Shown here: piece after piece, positions 1 through 8,083 of the stretch | Numbering within the stretch: position 1 is the first letter of the stretch | How the letters are laid out: every line of letters begins with the position of its first letter | From: Bifidobacterium breve | GTDB lineage: Bacteria > Actinomycetota > Actinomycetes > Nanopelagicales > Nanopelagicaceae | Direction of reading: 5' to 3' | Assembly (NCBI GenBank): GCA_945866155.1 | Contig: CAMBGL010000010.1 | Location: forward strand, 1 to 18,479 | Length of the DNA: 18,479 bases | Made by a program: the position numbers and the translations under genes | Notes under the pieces: model-generated | The model's input: only the letters and a program-made list of their open reading frames with translations | The model's database searches: none | Told to the model about the DNA's origin: nothing

Positions 1-546
1 CGCGAAGGGTTATCTGAGGCAGGTAATCAATTCCACTATTACCGAATGACGAAAGATAATGAAATTTTGTGGGGCGGTTATGACGCTATTTATAATTTCC
101 GCGGAAAAGTTCGCCAAGAATATGAAACTTCTTCAGAAACTTATGCTCATCTAGCTGCCGATTTTCTAGATACATTTCCTCAACTCAGGGGAATCAAATT
201 CACACACGGTTGGGGCGGGGCAATTGATACCTGCTCTCGATTCTCACCATTTTGGGGTCAGGCATATCGTGGTCGCGTTGCCTACGTTCTAGGTTTTACT
301 GGTTTAGGTGTCGGTGCAACTAGATTTGGTGCACAAGTAATGCTCGATCTTTTAGATGGTAATGAAAACGAACGCACTCGTTTAGCTATGGTGAGAAAAA
401 AGCCAATGCCTTTCCCTCCAGAGCCATTTAGATTTATTTTTATTCGTTTGACCCAGTGGTCAATCAATCGTGCCGATGAAAATAATGGAAAACGTAATCT
501 CTGGCTCAAACTCCTAGATTCCCTAGGCTTAGGTTTCGATTCCTAA
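1..546 (+). CDS. FAD-dependent oxidoreductase (DAO family), C-terminal part, cut by window start
   Basis: The reading frame is open from base 1 through the stop at 544-546, so the true start lies outside the window; the internal ATG at 46 is not the start. The visible 181 residues match the C-terminal part of the D-amino-acid oxidase/glycine oxidase-like FAD amine oxidoreductases, including the gamma-glutamylputrescine oxidase-like group. The substrate-domain segment ends in THGWGGAIDTCSRFSP. It is followed by the conserved FAD-contacting GFTGLGVGATRFGA and a C-terminal tail ending GLGFDS that is usual in the actinobacterial members. Such enzymes oxidise a primary or secondary amine with O2, giving an aldehyde or imine and H2O2 in the cytoplasm. 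The agmatinase-family gene starts 24 bp downstream, which suggests, as inference only, a polyamine or guanidino-amine substrate. The N-terminal Rossmann GxGxxG motif is outside the window. Confidence 0.85.
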   Translation, partial: REGLSEAGNQFHYYRMTKDNEILWGGYDAIYNFRGKVRQEYETSSETYAHLAADFLDTFPQLRGIKFTHGWGGAIDTCSRFSPFWGQAYRGRVAYVLGFTGLGVGATRFGAQVMLDLLDGNENERTRLAMVRKKPMPFPPEPFRFIFIRLTQWSINRADENNGKRNLWLKLLDSLGLGFDS

Positions 547-557
547 ATCTTTACCCG

Positions 558-563
558 TATCCT
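558..563 (+). promoter_or_regulatory. Possible -10 element for a leaderless agmatinase-family transcript
   Basis: TATCCT fits the actinobacterial -10 pattern TAnnnT. It ends 7 bp before the ATG at 571, so transcription would start at or next to the start codon. The spacer has no purine-rich Shine-Dalgarno sequence, which agrees with leaderless translation. No convincing -35 is seen, and TAnnnT is common by chance, so this is weak. Confidence 0.25.
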
Positions 564-570
564 TAGCAAC

Positions 571-1569
571 ATGACTAATCACGGCAATATGTATGGGCCA
601 AGTTTTACCTTTCTTGGAATCCCTGCCTGCGATCTTGATGATCCTGCAACATATGCCGATGCCGATGTAATTATTCTTGGCGCTCCTATTGATAGCGGAA
701 CATCACATAGATCTGGTGCAAAGTTTGGCCCGCAAGCAATTCGCGGTGGTGATTATCTGCCACACGATGGGCAACGCCCACATTTGGCATTGCGCACAGA
801 TGGTTTGAAAGATTTGAAAGTAGTCGATGCGGGAGATTTATTGATGCCAGGGGGAGACCTTGTCGCATCTCTTGAAGTACTTGCGAAGGCAACTGAAAAG
901 ATTTCTCGCGCAGGAAAAATTCCTGTCATTCTCGGTGGAGATCATTCGATTGCATCTGCAGATGTCGCAGGAATTGCGCGCCATCGAGGACTAGGCAAAA
1001 TTTCGATGGTCCACTTTGATGCACACGCCGATACCGGTGAAGATCAGTGGGGCGCACTCGTTGGTCATGGCACACCAATGCGCCGATTGATTGACGGCGG
1101 ATTTGTTCGTGGCGATCGATTCTTACAACTTGGCCTTCGCGGATATTGGCCAGATAACACAACTCTTGCATGGATGCGCGATCAAGGTATGCGCTCATAT
1201 GAGATGACAGAGATCCACCATCGCGGACTCAATAAAGTTTTGGATGAATCTTTTGCAACACTGACAAATGAATGTGATGGCGTATTTCTCTCTGTCGATA
1301 TCGATGTTGTTGACCCAGGAATGGCACCAGGAACTGGCACGCCAGAACCTGGTGGAATGACGAGTCGTGAATTACTCGAAGCGGTACGCAGAATCTGTCT
1401 TGAGTTACCGATTGTCGGAATCGATATTGTTGAAGTTGCACCAGCATTTGATACTGCTGATATCACAGCCATTCTTGCAAATCGTGTTGTGCTAGAAGCA
1501 CTCAGTGCTATCGCAAAGCGACGATCAGGTACGTCATATAACCCAACTCAGAATCTTCTTGATAGATAA
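571..1569 (+). CDS. Agmatinase/ureohydrolase family amidinohydrolase
   Basis: A 332-residue protein of the arginase/agmatinase family, binuclear Mn enzymes that hydrolyse a guanidino group to release urea. All metal-ligand motifs are present: His125 in GGDHS, Asp150/His152/Asp154 in FDAHAD, and Asp243/Asp245 in SVDIDVVDPGMAPGTGTPEPGG. The last motif is the agmatinase-type form, which argues against true arginase. About 35 residues precede the conserved LGAPID segment, a common length for actinobacterial and proteobacterial homologues. Candidate substrates are agmatine (to putrescine), guanidinobutyrate, guanidinopropionate or free guanidine; the sequence alone does not settle this, so no symbol is given. 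The ATG at 571 has no Shine-Dalgarno; ATG at 589 is an alternative. The amine oxidoreductase lies 24 bp upstream and dxr begins only 6 bp downstream, so dxr may be co-transcribed with it. Confidence 0.9.
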   Translation: MTNHGNMYGPSFTFLGIPACDLDDPATYADADVIILGAPIDSGTSHRSGAKFGPQAIRGGDYLPHDGQRPHLALRTDGLKDLKVVDAGDLLMPGGDLVASLEVLAKATEKISRAGKIPVILGGDHSIASADVAGIARHRGLGKISMVHFDAHADTGEDQWGALVGHGTPMRRLIDGGFVRGDRFLQLGLRGYWPDNTTLAWMRDQGMRSYEMTEIHHRGLNKVLDESFATLTNECDGVFLSVDIDVVDPGMAPGTGTPEPGGMTSRELLEAVRRICLELPIVGIDIVEVAPAFDTADITAILANRVVLEALSAIAKRRSGTSYNPTQNLLDR

Positions 1570-1575
1570 ATTCAT

Positions 1576-2718
1576 ATGCGCGAGATTGTAATTCTTGGTT
1601 CAACGGGCTCTATTGGCGTTCAGGCACTTGAAATAGTTGAAGCAAACCCAACTCTCTTTCGAGTTGTTGCAATCACAAGCACAGGAAAGAATCCATCTGT
1701 AATTATTGATCAAGCTAAAAAATTTGGTGTCTCGATAGTTGGCGTAACAACTAATGCTGATGTAATTCGTGACGCGCTTCCTAATGTCAGCATTATCGAT
1801 GGCCCAGAAGCATCAACAGAGATTGCGGCAATTACATGCGATGTCGTGCTCAATGCAATAACTGGATCAATTGGACTTGGTCCAACTTTGTCGGCGCTCA
1901 AAGCAGGAAATCGAGTTGCACTTGCCAATAAGGAATCACTTGTTGCAGGCGGCGAATTGGTAATGAAATTAGCTAAACCTGATCAACTTATTCCAGTTGA
2001 TTCCGAGCACTCCGCTATCTGGCAATCTATGATGGCTGGCAAGAAAGAGGAAGTCTCGCGACTAGTTCTCACGGCAAGTGGTGGACCATTTCGTGAGCGC
2101 GCAGATTTGAGTTCGGTAACAGTCGAAGATGCTCTTGCCCACCCAACATGGTTAATGGGTCCAGTTGTAACAATAAATTCAGCGACTCTTGTCAACAAGG
2201 GATTAGAAATAATTGAAGCACATTATCTTTTTGGCCTGCCATATTCGCGAATAGATGCAGTCATACATCCACAATCAGTGATTCACTCAATGGTTGAATA
2301 CATTGATGGTTCAACAATTGCTCAAGCAAGTCCACCAAATATGAAGGGTCCGATTGCATATGCCATCAATTGGCCGCAGAGAGTTGCAAAGGCAACAGCG
2401 CCGATTGATTGGATGCAGAATCATTCTTGGAATTTTTCTCCCATTGATATAGCACGTTTTCCTGCAATTTCGCTGGCACGCAGTTGTGGAGATGCTGGGG
2501 GATCGATGCCTGCGATATTCAATGCCGCAAATGAAAGTTTTGTCGCAGCTTTTCTTGCACGAAAAATTGCATTCACCTCTATTATCAAAGGTGTGGAAAA
2601 GGTAGTGCACAAGTTTGCTTCTGATAGCCAGAGTCTTCGAGATATCAACGATGTCAGTGCTATCGAGAATAATGCTCGAGTAATGGCTGATTCGATTATC
2701 AAGGAAATGGTTGTGTAA
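1576..2718 (+). CDS. dxr: 1-deoxy-D-xylulose 5-phosphate reductoisomerase
   Basis: A 380-residue DXR, the usual length. It converts DXP to 2-C-methyl-D-erythritol 4-phosphate with NADPH, the second step of the non-mevalonate (MEP) isoprenoid pathway, in the cytoplasm. The N-terminus carries the NADPH-binding GSTGSIG. ALANKESLVAGGELV follows, then the metal site PVDSEH with Asp142 and Glu144. The NKGLE motif supplies Asn207, Lys208 and Glu211, which correspond to E. coli Asn227, Lys228 and Glu231. The substrate-loop region HPTWLMGP and the AVIHPQSVIHSMVEY block are also intact. The gene starts 6 bp after the agmatinase-family gene and its TAA overlaps the rseP ATG by one base, so rseP is probably translationally coupled. 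No Shine-Dalgarno is evident before its ATG. A second MEP gene, ispG, follows after rseP, the usual actinobacterial arrangement. Confidence 0.97.
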   Translation: MREIVILGSTGSIGVQALEIVEANPTLFRVVAITSTGKNPSVIIDQAKKFGVSIVGVTTNADVIRDALPNVSIIDGPEASTEIAAITCDVVLNAITGSIGLGPTLSALKAGNRVALANKESLVAGGELVMKLAKPDQLIPVDSEHSAIWQSMMAGKKEEVSRLVLTASGGPFRERADLSSVTVEDALAHPTWLMGPVVTINSATLVNKGLEIIEAHYLFGLPYSRIDAVIHPQSVIHSMVEYIDGSTIAQASPPNMKGPIAYAINWPQRVAKATAPIDWMQNHSWNFSPIDIARFPAISLARSCGDAGGSMPAIFNAANESFVAAFLARKIAFTSIIKGVEKVVHKFASDSQSLRDINDVSAIENNARVMADSIIKEMVV

Positions 2719-3863
2719 TGCAGATATTAGGAATACTCGCTTTCATCTTTGCACTGCTCTTTTCAGTAATGATTCATGAGGCAGGCCATTACCTCACCGC
2801 TAAACGCTATGGAATGAAAGTAAGTGAATTCTTCTTAGGTTTTGGTACTCGTATCTGGTCAACACGGCGTGGCGAAACTGAATTTGGATTGAAGGCAATT
2901 CCAGCAGGTGGTTATTGCAAAATCGAGGGCATGATTCCAACAGATGTAATGCCGGTTGGCGAAGAAGATCGCGCTTTCTACCGCGCATCATCTGGTCGCA
3001 AACTTATAGTTCTCGGTGCTGGTTCATTTCTTCATTTTGTATTGGGATACATACTAATTTTTATCCTTTTTGCAGGCGTGGGAGTCAATCAACTTCTTCC
3101 AACTATTAGTCAGGTATCACCAAACTCTGGCGCGGCGGCGGCAGGCTTGAAGGTCGGAGATGAAGTTCTATCCATCAATGGCGTAAAGGTCAAAGATTGG
3201 TATAACGATGTCAAGGCAATCCGAAATTCGGAAGGAAAGACGCTCTCACTCGAGATCAAACGTGGCGTTGAGACACTCTCAATTATTGCAACACCAACTC
3301 TTGAACAAGTAGATGGAAAGCCACGCTGGATCCTCGGAATCATCAATGATGTTGGCCTCAAGCGAACCAACCCGATAACTGCTTTCAAAAGTTCTGCAAT
3401 CGTAACTCGTGATTTTATTGTTCAAAGCGTGAAATCACTCGGGCAATTACCTTCCAAGATTCCAGCGTTGTGGGGCCAAAGTGTTGGCAATGAAGAGCGC
3501 GATGCTAATGGCTTAGTTGGAGTTGTTGGTGTTGCACGCGCTTCGGGTCAAGCAGTCGGAAGTGAGAAGCTCTCACCTGCAGAGCGATTTGCCACATTTA
3601 TTTTGATTATTGCGAGCCTTAATATTTTCGTTGGAATTTTCAATCTATTGCCATTGCTTCCACTCGATGGTGGTCATATGGCGGTGGCAATCGCTGATGA
3701 GATTCGCACATTCTTTGCTCGCCTTCGAGGCCGCCCAAGACCGCCAGCGATAGATGTAACTATTCTCACCCCAGTAACGATGGTTGTCTTCGTGCTTCTT
3801 GCAGCGCTCACTCTGCTTCTACTCATTGCCGATATCGTCAATCCAGTTATTCTCAATCTTTAG
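2718..3863 (+). CDS. rseP: Site-2 intramembrane zinc metalloprotease (RseP/Rip1-like)
   Basis: A 381-residue polytopic membrane protease of family M50B. The first transmembrane segment holds the catalytic HEAGH motif at residues 20-24. A later hydrophobic segment holds the third zinc ligand in NLLPLLPLDGGH (Asp317). Between them a single PDZ domain occupies roughly residues 125-195, ahead of a linker and the C-terminal membrane segments. Members cut the transmembrane parts of anti-sigma factors and other membrane proteins in regulated intramembrane proteolysis; the mycobacterial homologue is Rip1. The anti-sigma substrate here cannot be named from the window. The start ATG overlaps the dxr stop (TAATG). 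The last segment is strongly hydrophobic, so the C-terminus is probably membrane-bound. Position between dxr and ispG is the typical actinobacterial context. Confidence 0.95.
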   Translation: MQILGILAFIFALLFSVMIHEAGHYLTAKRYGMKVSEFFLGFGTRIWSTRRGETEFGLKAIPAGGYCKIEGMIPTDVMPVGEEDRAFYRASSGRKLIVLGAGSFLHFVLGYILIFILFAGVGVNQLLPTISQVSPNSGAAAAGLKVGDEVLSINGVKVKDWYNDVKAIRNSEGKTLSLEIKRGVETLSIIATPTLEQVDGKPRWILGIINDVGLKRTNPITAFKSSAIVTRDFIVQSVKSLGQLPSKIPALWGQSVGNEERDANGLVGVVGVARASGQAVGSEKLSPAERFATFILIIASLNIFVGIFNLLPLLPLDGGHMAVAIADEIRTFFARLRGRPRPPAIDVTILTPVTMVVFVLLAALTLLLLIADIVNPVILNL

Positions 3864-3895
3864 CACGAACTCAATCTATAAGGCAGAATAGAGCC

Positions 3896-5047
3896 ATGGT
3901 TGATCTTGGAATTCCCTCAGCACCTCCACCAACCCTTGCGCCTCGTCGCAAAACCAGACAACTCAATGTTGGAGGAGTTGGCGTAGGAAGTGATTCGCCA
4001 GTAAGTGTTCAATCTATGTGCACAACGCTGACATCCGATGTCAATGCAACACTGCAACAAATTGCTGAACTAACCGCTTCAGGATGCCAGATCGTTCGTG
4101 TCGCAGTACCAAGTCAAGATGATGCAGATGCACTGGCTCAGATTGCAAAGAAGTCACAGATTCCAGTTATTGCCGATATTCATTTTCAACCGAAATACAT
4201 TTTTGCGGCTATCGATGCAGGATGTGCAGCGGTTCGTGTAAATCCAGGAAATATCAAGCAATTTGATGACAAAGTAAAAGAGGTTGCAAAGGCAGCAGGG
4301 GATGCAGGAATTCCGATTCGTATTGGTGTCAATGCAGGTTCATTAGATCCACGACTTCTTGCAAAATATGGAAAGGCAACACCTGAAGCACTTGCAGAAT
4401 CTGCTCTTTGGGAAGCATCTCTCTTTGAAGAACATGGATTTAGCGATATTAAGATTTCAGTAAAGCATCATGATCCTGTAACTATGGTGAAGGCATATCG
4501 CTTACTTGCGGCGCAATGTGATTACCCGTTGCACTTAGGTGTAACTGAGGCTGGACCAATTTTCCAAGGCACAATCAAATCTGCAACAGCATTTGCAATT
4601 CTTCTTGCAGAGGGAATTGGCGACACAATTCGTGTTTCACTTTCTGCTCCTCCAGTAGAAGAAGTAAAAGTTGGAATGTCGATTCTCGAATCTCTCAATT
4701 TACGCCAACGTAAACTTGAAATTGTTTCTTGCCCATCATGCGGTCGTGCACAAGTAGATGTCTATTCATTGGCTGAAAAAGTTCAGGCTGGTCTGCAAGG
4801 AATGACTGTTCCATTGCGCGTTGCAGTTATGGGTTGCGTAGTAAATGGTCCAGGTGAGGCTCGCGAAGCAGATCTTGGAGTTGCATCTGGAAATGGAAAA
4901 GGTCAGATATTTGTAAAGGGTGAAGTTATAAAGACTGTACCTGAAGCCCAAATTGTTGAAACACTTATCGAAGAAGCAATGAGATTGGCCGAAGAAATGG
5001 AAGCCGCAGGCGTTGCTTCAGGGCAACCAACTGTTGATATTCGATAG
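3896..5047 (+). CDS. ispG: 4-hydroxy-3-methylbut-2-enyl diphosphate synthase (GcpE/IspG)
   Basis: A 383-residue bacterial-type IspG. It reductively opens the cyclic diphosphate MEcPP to HMBPP in the penultimate step of the MEP pathway. An N-terminal TIM-barrel domain includes VQSMCTTLTSDV, ADIHFQPKY and VRVNPGNI. The C-terminal domain carries the [4Fe-4S] site: SCPSCGR gives Cys279 and Cys282, and GCVVNGPGEARE gives Cys314 plus the cluster-coordinating Glu321. This spacing and the lack of an inserted domain mark the two-domain bacterial form. The spacer after rseP is 32 bp with no good Shine-Dalgarno; CAGAAT at 3884-3889 ends 6 bp before the ATG and could be a -10 for a near-leaderless transcript, which is uncertain. 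Many actinobacteria have an acetyltransferase gene after ispG; here proS follows after only 9 bp. Confidence 0.97.
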   Translation: MVDLGIPSAPPPTLAPRRKTRQLNVGGVGVGSDSPVSVQSMCTTLTSDVNATLQQIAELTASGCQIVRVAVPSQDDADALAQIAKKSQIPVIADIHFQPKYIFAAIDAGCAAVRVNPGNIKQFDDKVKEVAKAAGDAGIPIRIGVNAGSLDPRLLAKYGKATPEALAESALWEASLFEEHGFSDIKISVKHHDPVTMVKAYRLLAAQCDYPLHLGVTEAGPIFQGTIKSATAFAILLAEGIGDTIRVSLSAPPVEEVKVGMSILESLNLRQRKLEIVSCPSCGRAQVDVYSLAEKVQAGLQGMTVPLRVAVMGCVVNGPGEAREADLGVASGNGKGQIFVKGEVIKTVPEAQIVETLIEEAMRLAEEMEAAGVASGQPTVDIR

Positions 5048-5050
5048 GCT
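5045..5050 (+). promoter_or_regulatory. Possible -10 element placing the proS start at its ATG
   Basis: TAGGCT fits the actinobacterial TAnnnT -10 pattern and occupies -12 to -7 relative to the A of the proS ATG at 5057, exactly where a leaderless promoter would have it. Its first three bases are the ispG stop codon. The 9-bp spacer has no Shine-Dalgarno. No recognisable -35 is present. Confidence 0.3.
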
Positions 5051-5056
5051 CTCACC

Positions 5057-6781
5057 ATGTTGAGAATGTCCACGCTATTTTTGCGTACGTTGCGTGATGA
5101 TCCTGCAGATGCCGAAGTAGCAAGTCATCGCTTACTTGTGCGCGCTGGTTATATTCGTCGAATTGCTGCAGGGATTTATTCATGGTTGCCACTTGGTTAC
5201 ATCACTCTTCGAAATATTGAGCGAATTGTTCGCGAAGAAATGGATAAAGCAGGTTTTCAGGAAGTCCACTTCCCAGCAATGCTTCCAAAAGAGCCATACG
5301 AACAGACAAATCGTTGGGATGAATATGGTCCTGATCTATTTCGCCTTCAAGATCGAAAAGGTGGAGATTATTTATTAGGACCTACGCACGAAGAGATGTT
5401 TACTCTCATGGTCAAGGGCGAGTATTCCTCTTATAAAGATTTGCCACTTTCTCTCTATCAAATCCAAACAAAATATCGCGACGAGACTCGTCCGCGAAGT
5501 GGAATCATCCGAGGTCGCGAATTTGTAATGAAGGATTCATACTCCTTCGACCTCACCGATGAAGGCTTAGTGGAGTCATACCAAAAGCATCGTGCGGCTT
5601 ATATAAAGACTTTTGATCGTTTAGGAATGAAGTACAACATTGTTAGCGCGGTTGCAGGAGCAATGGGTGGATCTAGCTCTGAGGAATTTTTAGCTCCGTG
5701 CAGCACGGGTGAAGATACATATGTTCTCTGCGAAAAGTGTGGTTACGCCGCCAATGTGGAAGCAATGGTTACAAAGGTCGCACCAGCAGATAGTTCAAAA
5801 GTTGATGCGATGGAAGTTATGGATACTCCAAATACTCCAACTATTGATTCACTTGTTGCTCTGCTCAATGAGCGCTTCAGTGGTGGATACACAGGTGCAA
5901 GCACGCTAAAAAATGTGATGCTGATGGCAGATGAGAAAGCAATCTCAGTCTTGGTCCCAGGAGATCGAGAAGTTGATCTCAAGCGCTTGCAAGCAAACTT
6001 GCCTGGAGTGAGTGAACTAAGAATTTTTGAAGAAGAAGATTTCGGAAAATTCAAAGGTTTAGTCAAGGGATATATCGGACCACAAGATGCAGCTAAATTA
6101 GGAATCACTGTCTATGCGGATCCTCGTGTTGCAGTTGGCACATCATGGGTAACGGGTGCAAATATTAGAAATAAGCATGCGCGCAATGTTGTCAACGGGC
6201 GTGACTTTACTGTCACTGCATATGTTGAAGCAGCAGAGATCAAAAAAGGCGATGCTTGCCCAGAGTGTCAAACACCAGTAATTATCGATAGAGCAATTGA
6301 AATTGGTCATATTTTCCAACTTGGTCGCAAGTATGCAAAAGCACTCAATCTCACTGTTTTAGATAAAGATGGAAAGTCGCAAGTTGTCACCATGGGTTCA
6401 TATGGAATTGGTGTCTCTCGAGCAGTTGCTGCCATTGCCGAGCAGACACATGATGAGATTGGGCTTTCTTGGCCAATTGAGGTTGCACCAGCAAAAGTTC
6501 ATATCGTGGCAACAGGTAAAGAAGATCTTCCCTTTGATACTGCAGAAAAAATTGCTCTTGAACTTGAGGCGAAATCAATAACTGTCATGCTCGATGATCG
6601 TCGCGATGCTAGCCCTGGAGTGAAGTTCAAAGATGCCGAACTCATTGGAAACCCAATCATTGTTGTAGTTGGTAAGGCACTCGCTGAGGGAAATGTTGAA
6701 ATTCGAGTTCGCCGCAGCGGTGATAAGAGTGAAGTAAAAGTCGAAGCAGCAGTTGCTGCGATCGTTGCTCTTCTCTCCTAA
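5057..6781 (+). CDS. proS: Prolyl-tRNA synthetase, bacterial type with editing domain
   Basis: A 574-residue class II aminoacyl-tRNA synthetase that charges tRNA-Pro. The catalytic core includes motif 2 (TKYRDETRPRSGIIRGREF) and motif 3 (GSYGIGVSRAVAAIAEQ). Between them sits the YbaK-like insertion domain (about residues 240-395), which hydrolyses mischarged Ala-tRNA-Pro; Lys285 in TLKNVM is the probable editing lysine. The anticodon-binding domain fills the C-terminus after about residue 480. CEKC (Cys225, Cys228) and CPEC (Cys401, Cys404) flank the insertion domain and could form a structural zinc site; the E. coli enzyme lacks these cysteines. The start MLRMSTLFLRTLRDDPADAEV is the common actinobacterial N-terminus, supporting ATG 5057 over ATG 5066. 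There is no Shine-Dalgarno; a leaderless start is possible. Confidence 0.97.
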   Translation: MLRMSTLFLRTLRDDPADAEVASHRLLVRAGYIRRIAAGIYSWLPLGYITLRNIERIVREEMDKAGFQEVHFPAMLPKEPYEQTNRWDEYGPDLFRLQDRKGGDYLLGPTHEEMFTLMVKGEYSSYKDLPLSLYQIQTKYRDETRPRSGIIRGREFVMKDSYSFDLTDEGLVESYQKHRAAYIKTFDRLGMKYNIVSAVAGAMGGSSSEEFLAPCSTGEDTYVLCEKCGYAANVEAMVTKVAPADSSKVDAMEVMDTPNTPTIDSLVALLNERFSGGYTGASTLKNVMLMADEKAISVLVPGDREVDLKRLQANLPGVSELRIFEEEDFGKFKGLVKGYIGPQDAAKLGITVYADPRVAVGTSWVTGANIRNKHARNVVNGRDFTVTAYVEAAEIKKGDACPECQTPVIIDRAIEIGHIFQLGRKYAKALNLTVLDKDGKSQVVTMGSYGIGVSRAVAAIAEQTHDEIGLSWPIEVAPAKVHIVATGKEDLPFDTAEKIALELEAKSITVMLDDRRDASPGVKFKDAELIGNPIIVVVGKALAEGNVEIRVRRSGDKSEVKVEAAVAAIVALLS

Positions 6782-6784
6782 ATA

Positions 6785-7567
6785 ATGCTCTTCGATATAA
6801 CGCTTACAACAATCCTCTTTCTTGTAATTGCTTCATTTTTTGCAGGATTCATCGATTCAATAGCAGGCGGTGGGGGACTCATCCAACTTCCCGCACTACT
6901 CATTGGCCTGCCAAAGAGTGAAACAGTTACCGTGCTTGGAACAAATAAGTTTGCATCTGTCTTTGGAACAACAACTGCAGCGGCTCTCTATCGACGCCAA
7001 ATAAAACCAGATCCCAAGGCACTCCTCGCAATGGCAATCCCTGCATTTATCGGATCGATGGCAGGTGCCTTACTTGCATCGAAACTTCCAACTGATGCAA
7101 TGCGCCCGATTGTTCTTATTCTTCTTATCGCAGTTGCAATTTACACATGGCGCAAACCCGATCTTGGAAAAGTTGAAATCTTGCGCCATGCTCCAAAGAA
7201 GCACAATCAGATTGCAATGGTAGCTGGCGTGATCATAGGTTTCTATGATGGAATTTTTGGACCAGGTACCGGCTCCTTTCTTATGCTCATACTCGTGGCA
7301 ACCCTTGGCTATGCATTTATTAGTGCTTCTGCAATTGCAAAAATTGTAAATGTCTCTACAAATGTTGGAGCAATAATAATTTTTGGACTAAACGGTATGA
7401 TTCTCTGGAAATTAGGACTCTTGATGGCTGCATCTAATGTAACGGGCGCCATTGTCGGCTCTCGTCTAGCAATCAAAGGTGGCTCAACACTTGTTCGTAA
7501 AGTCTTCTTGCTGGTGACTATGGCGCTAATCATCAAGGTAGGAATTGATACTTTCGCAAGTTTGTAG
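6785..7567 (+). CDS. TSUP (TauE/SafE) family membrane permease
   Basis: A 260-residue, almost wholly hydrophobic protein of the TauE/SafE (TSUP, DUF81) family. About eight membrane segments can be drawn in two repeated halves. Each half has the family glycine-rich signature: FFAGFIDSIAGGGGLIQLPAL near the N-terminus and GFYDGIFGPGTGSFLML near residue 155. The second half is followed by NVGAIIIFGLNG. Members export or import sulfite, sulfonates, sulfoacetate, thiosulfate or other small organic anions, and the substrate cannot be read from sequence. The gene starts 3 bp after the proS stop, so it is probably on the same transcript. It is an unusual passenger between proS and rimP, and nothing else here relates to sulfur metabolism. 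39 bp separate it from rimP. Confidence 0.88.
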   Translation: MLFDITLTTILFLVIASFFAGFIDSIAGGGGLIQLPALLIGLPKSETVTVLGTNKFASVFGTTTAAALYRRQIKPDPKALLAMAIPAFIGSMAGALLASKLPTDAMRPIVLILLIAVAIYTWRKPDLGKVEILRHAPKKHNQIAMVAGVIIGFYDGIFGPGTGSFLMLILVATLGYAFISASAIAKIVNVSTNVGAIIIFGLNGMILWKLGLLMAASNVTGAIVGSRLAIKGGSTLVRKVFLLVTMALIIKVGIDTFASL

Positions 7568-7606
7568 TTACAATTACCTCACAACTTAATAGAAAGATAA
7601 ATAATT

Positions 7607-8083
7607 ATGACTGTACAAAGTTCAATAACCGAGCTCATAGCCCCTGCTGTTACTAGCGCAGGATTCTTTCTAGAAGAAGTTCAAATCGCTAATCCTGGAA
7701 ACCATCAAATCATTACATGCATTATTGATGGCACATCTCCACTAAATTTAGATCAAGTCACAGAGATTTCTCGCGCTATCTCTGAGCTACTCGATGAAGC
7801 AACTTTCATGGGGGATACCGAATTTACTCTTGAAGTATCCTCACCTGGCTTGGATCGACCCCTAACTCAAGAGCGTCACTGGAAGAAAAATCTCACAAGA
7901 CTTATCAAGGTGATTTATAGCGATGGAACAGAACTCATCGGGCGATTGAAAGAGTATGACGAAGAAAATGCCATACTGATTGAAAATATCAAGGGTCGCG
8001 AGAAGACTCACGTAGTTGCATTTGCCGATATGAAGCGTGCAGTCGTTGAAGTCGAGTTCAATCGCAAAGGTGAACTTTTATGA
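7607..8083 (+). CDS. rimP: Ribosome maturation factor RimP
   Basis: A 158-residue RimP, the usual length. It binds the free 30S precursor and assists assembly of the S12/S19 region. An N-terminal alpha/beta domain (about residues 1-82) ends in the family signature SSPGLDRPLT (residues 78-87). It is followed by a C-terminal SH3-like domain with GRLKEYDEENAILI. The ATG at 7607 is preceded by a weak purine run (GAAAG at 7592-7596). Its TGA overlaps the nusA ATG in an ATGA, giving translational coupling. The 39-bp A/T-rich spacer upstream could hold a promoter (TTACAA at 7568-7573 as a -35), but no well-spaced -10 was found. It opens the rimP-nusA-ylxR-infB-rbfA cluster conserved across bacteria. 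Confidence 0.95.
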   Translation: MTVQSSITELIAPAVTSAGFFLEEVQIANPGNHQIITCIIDGTSPLNLDQVTEISRAISELLDEATFMGDTEFTLEVSSPGLDRPLTQERHWKKNLTRLIKVIYSDGTELIGRLKEYDEENAILIENIKGREKTHVVAFADMKRAVVEVEFNRKGELL

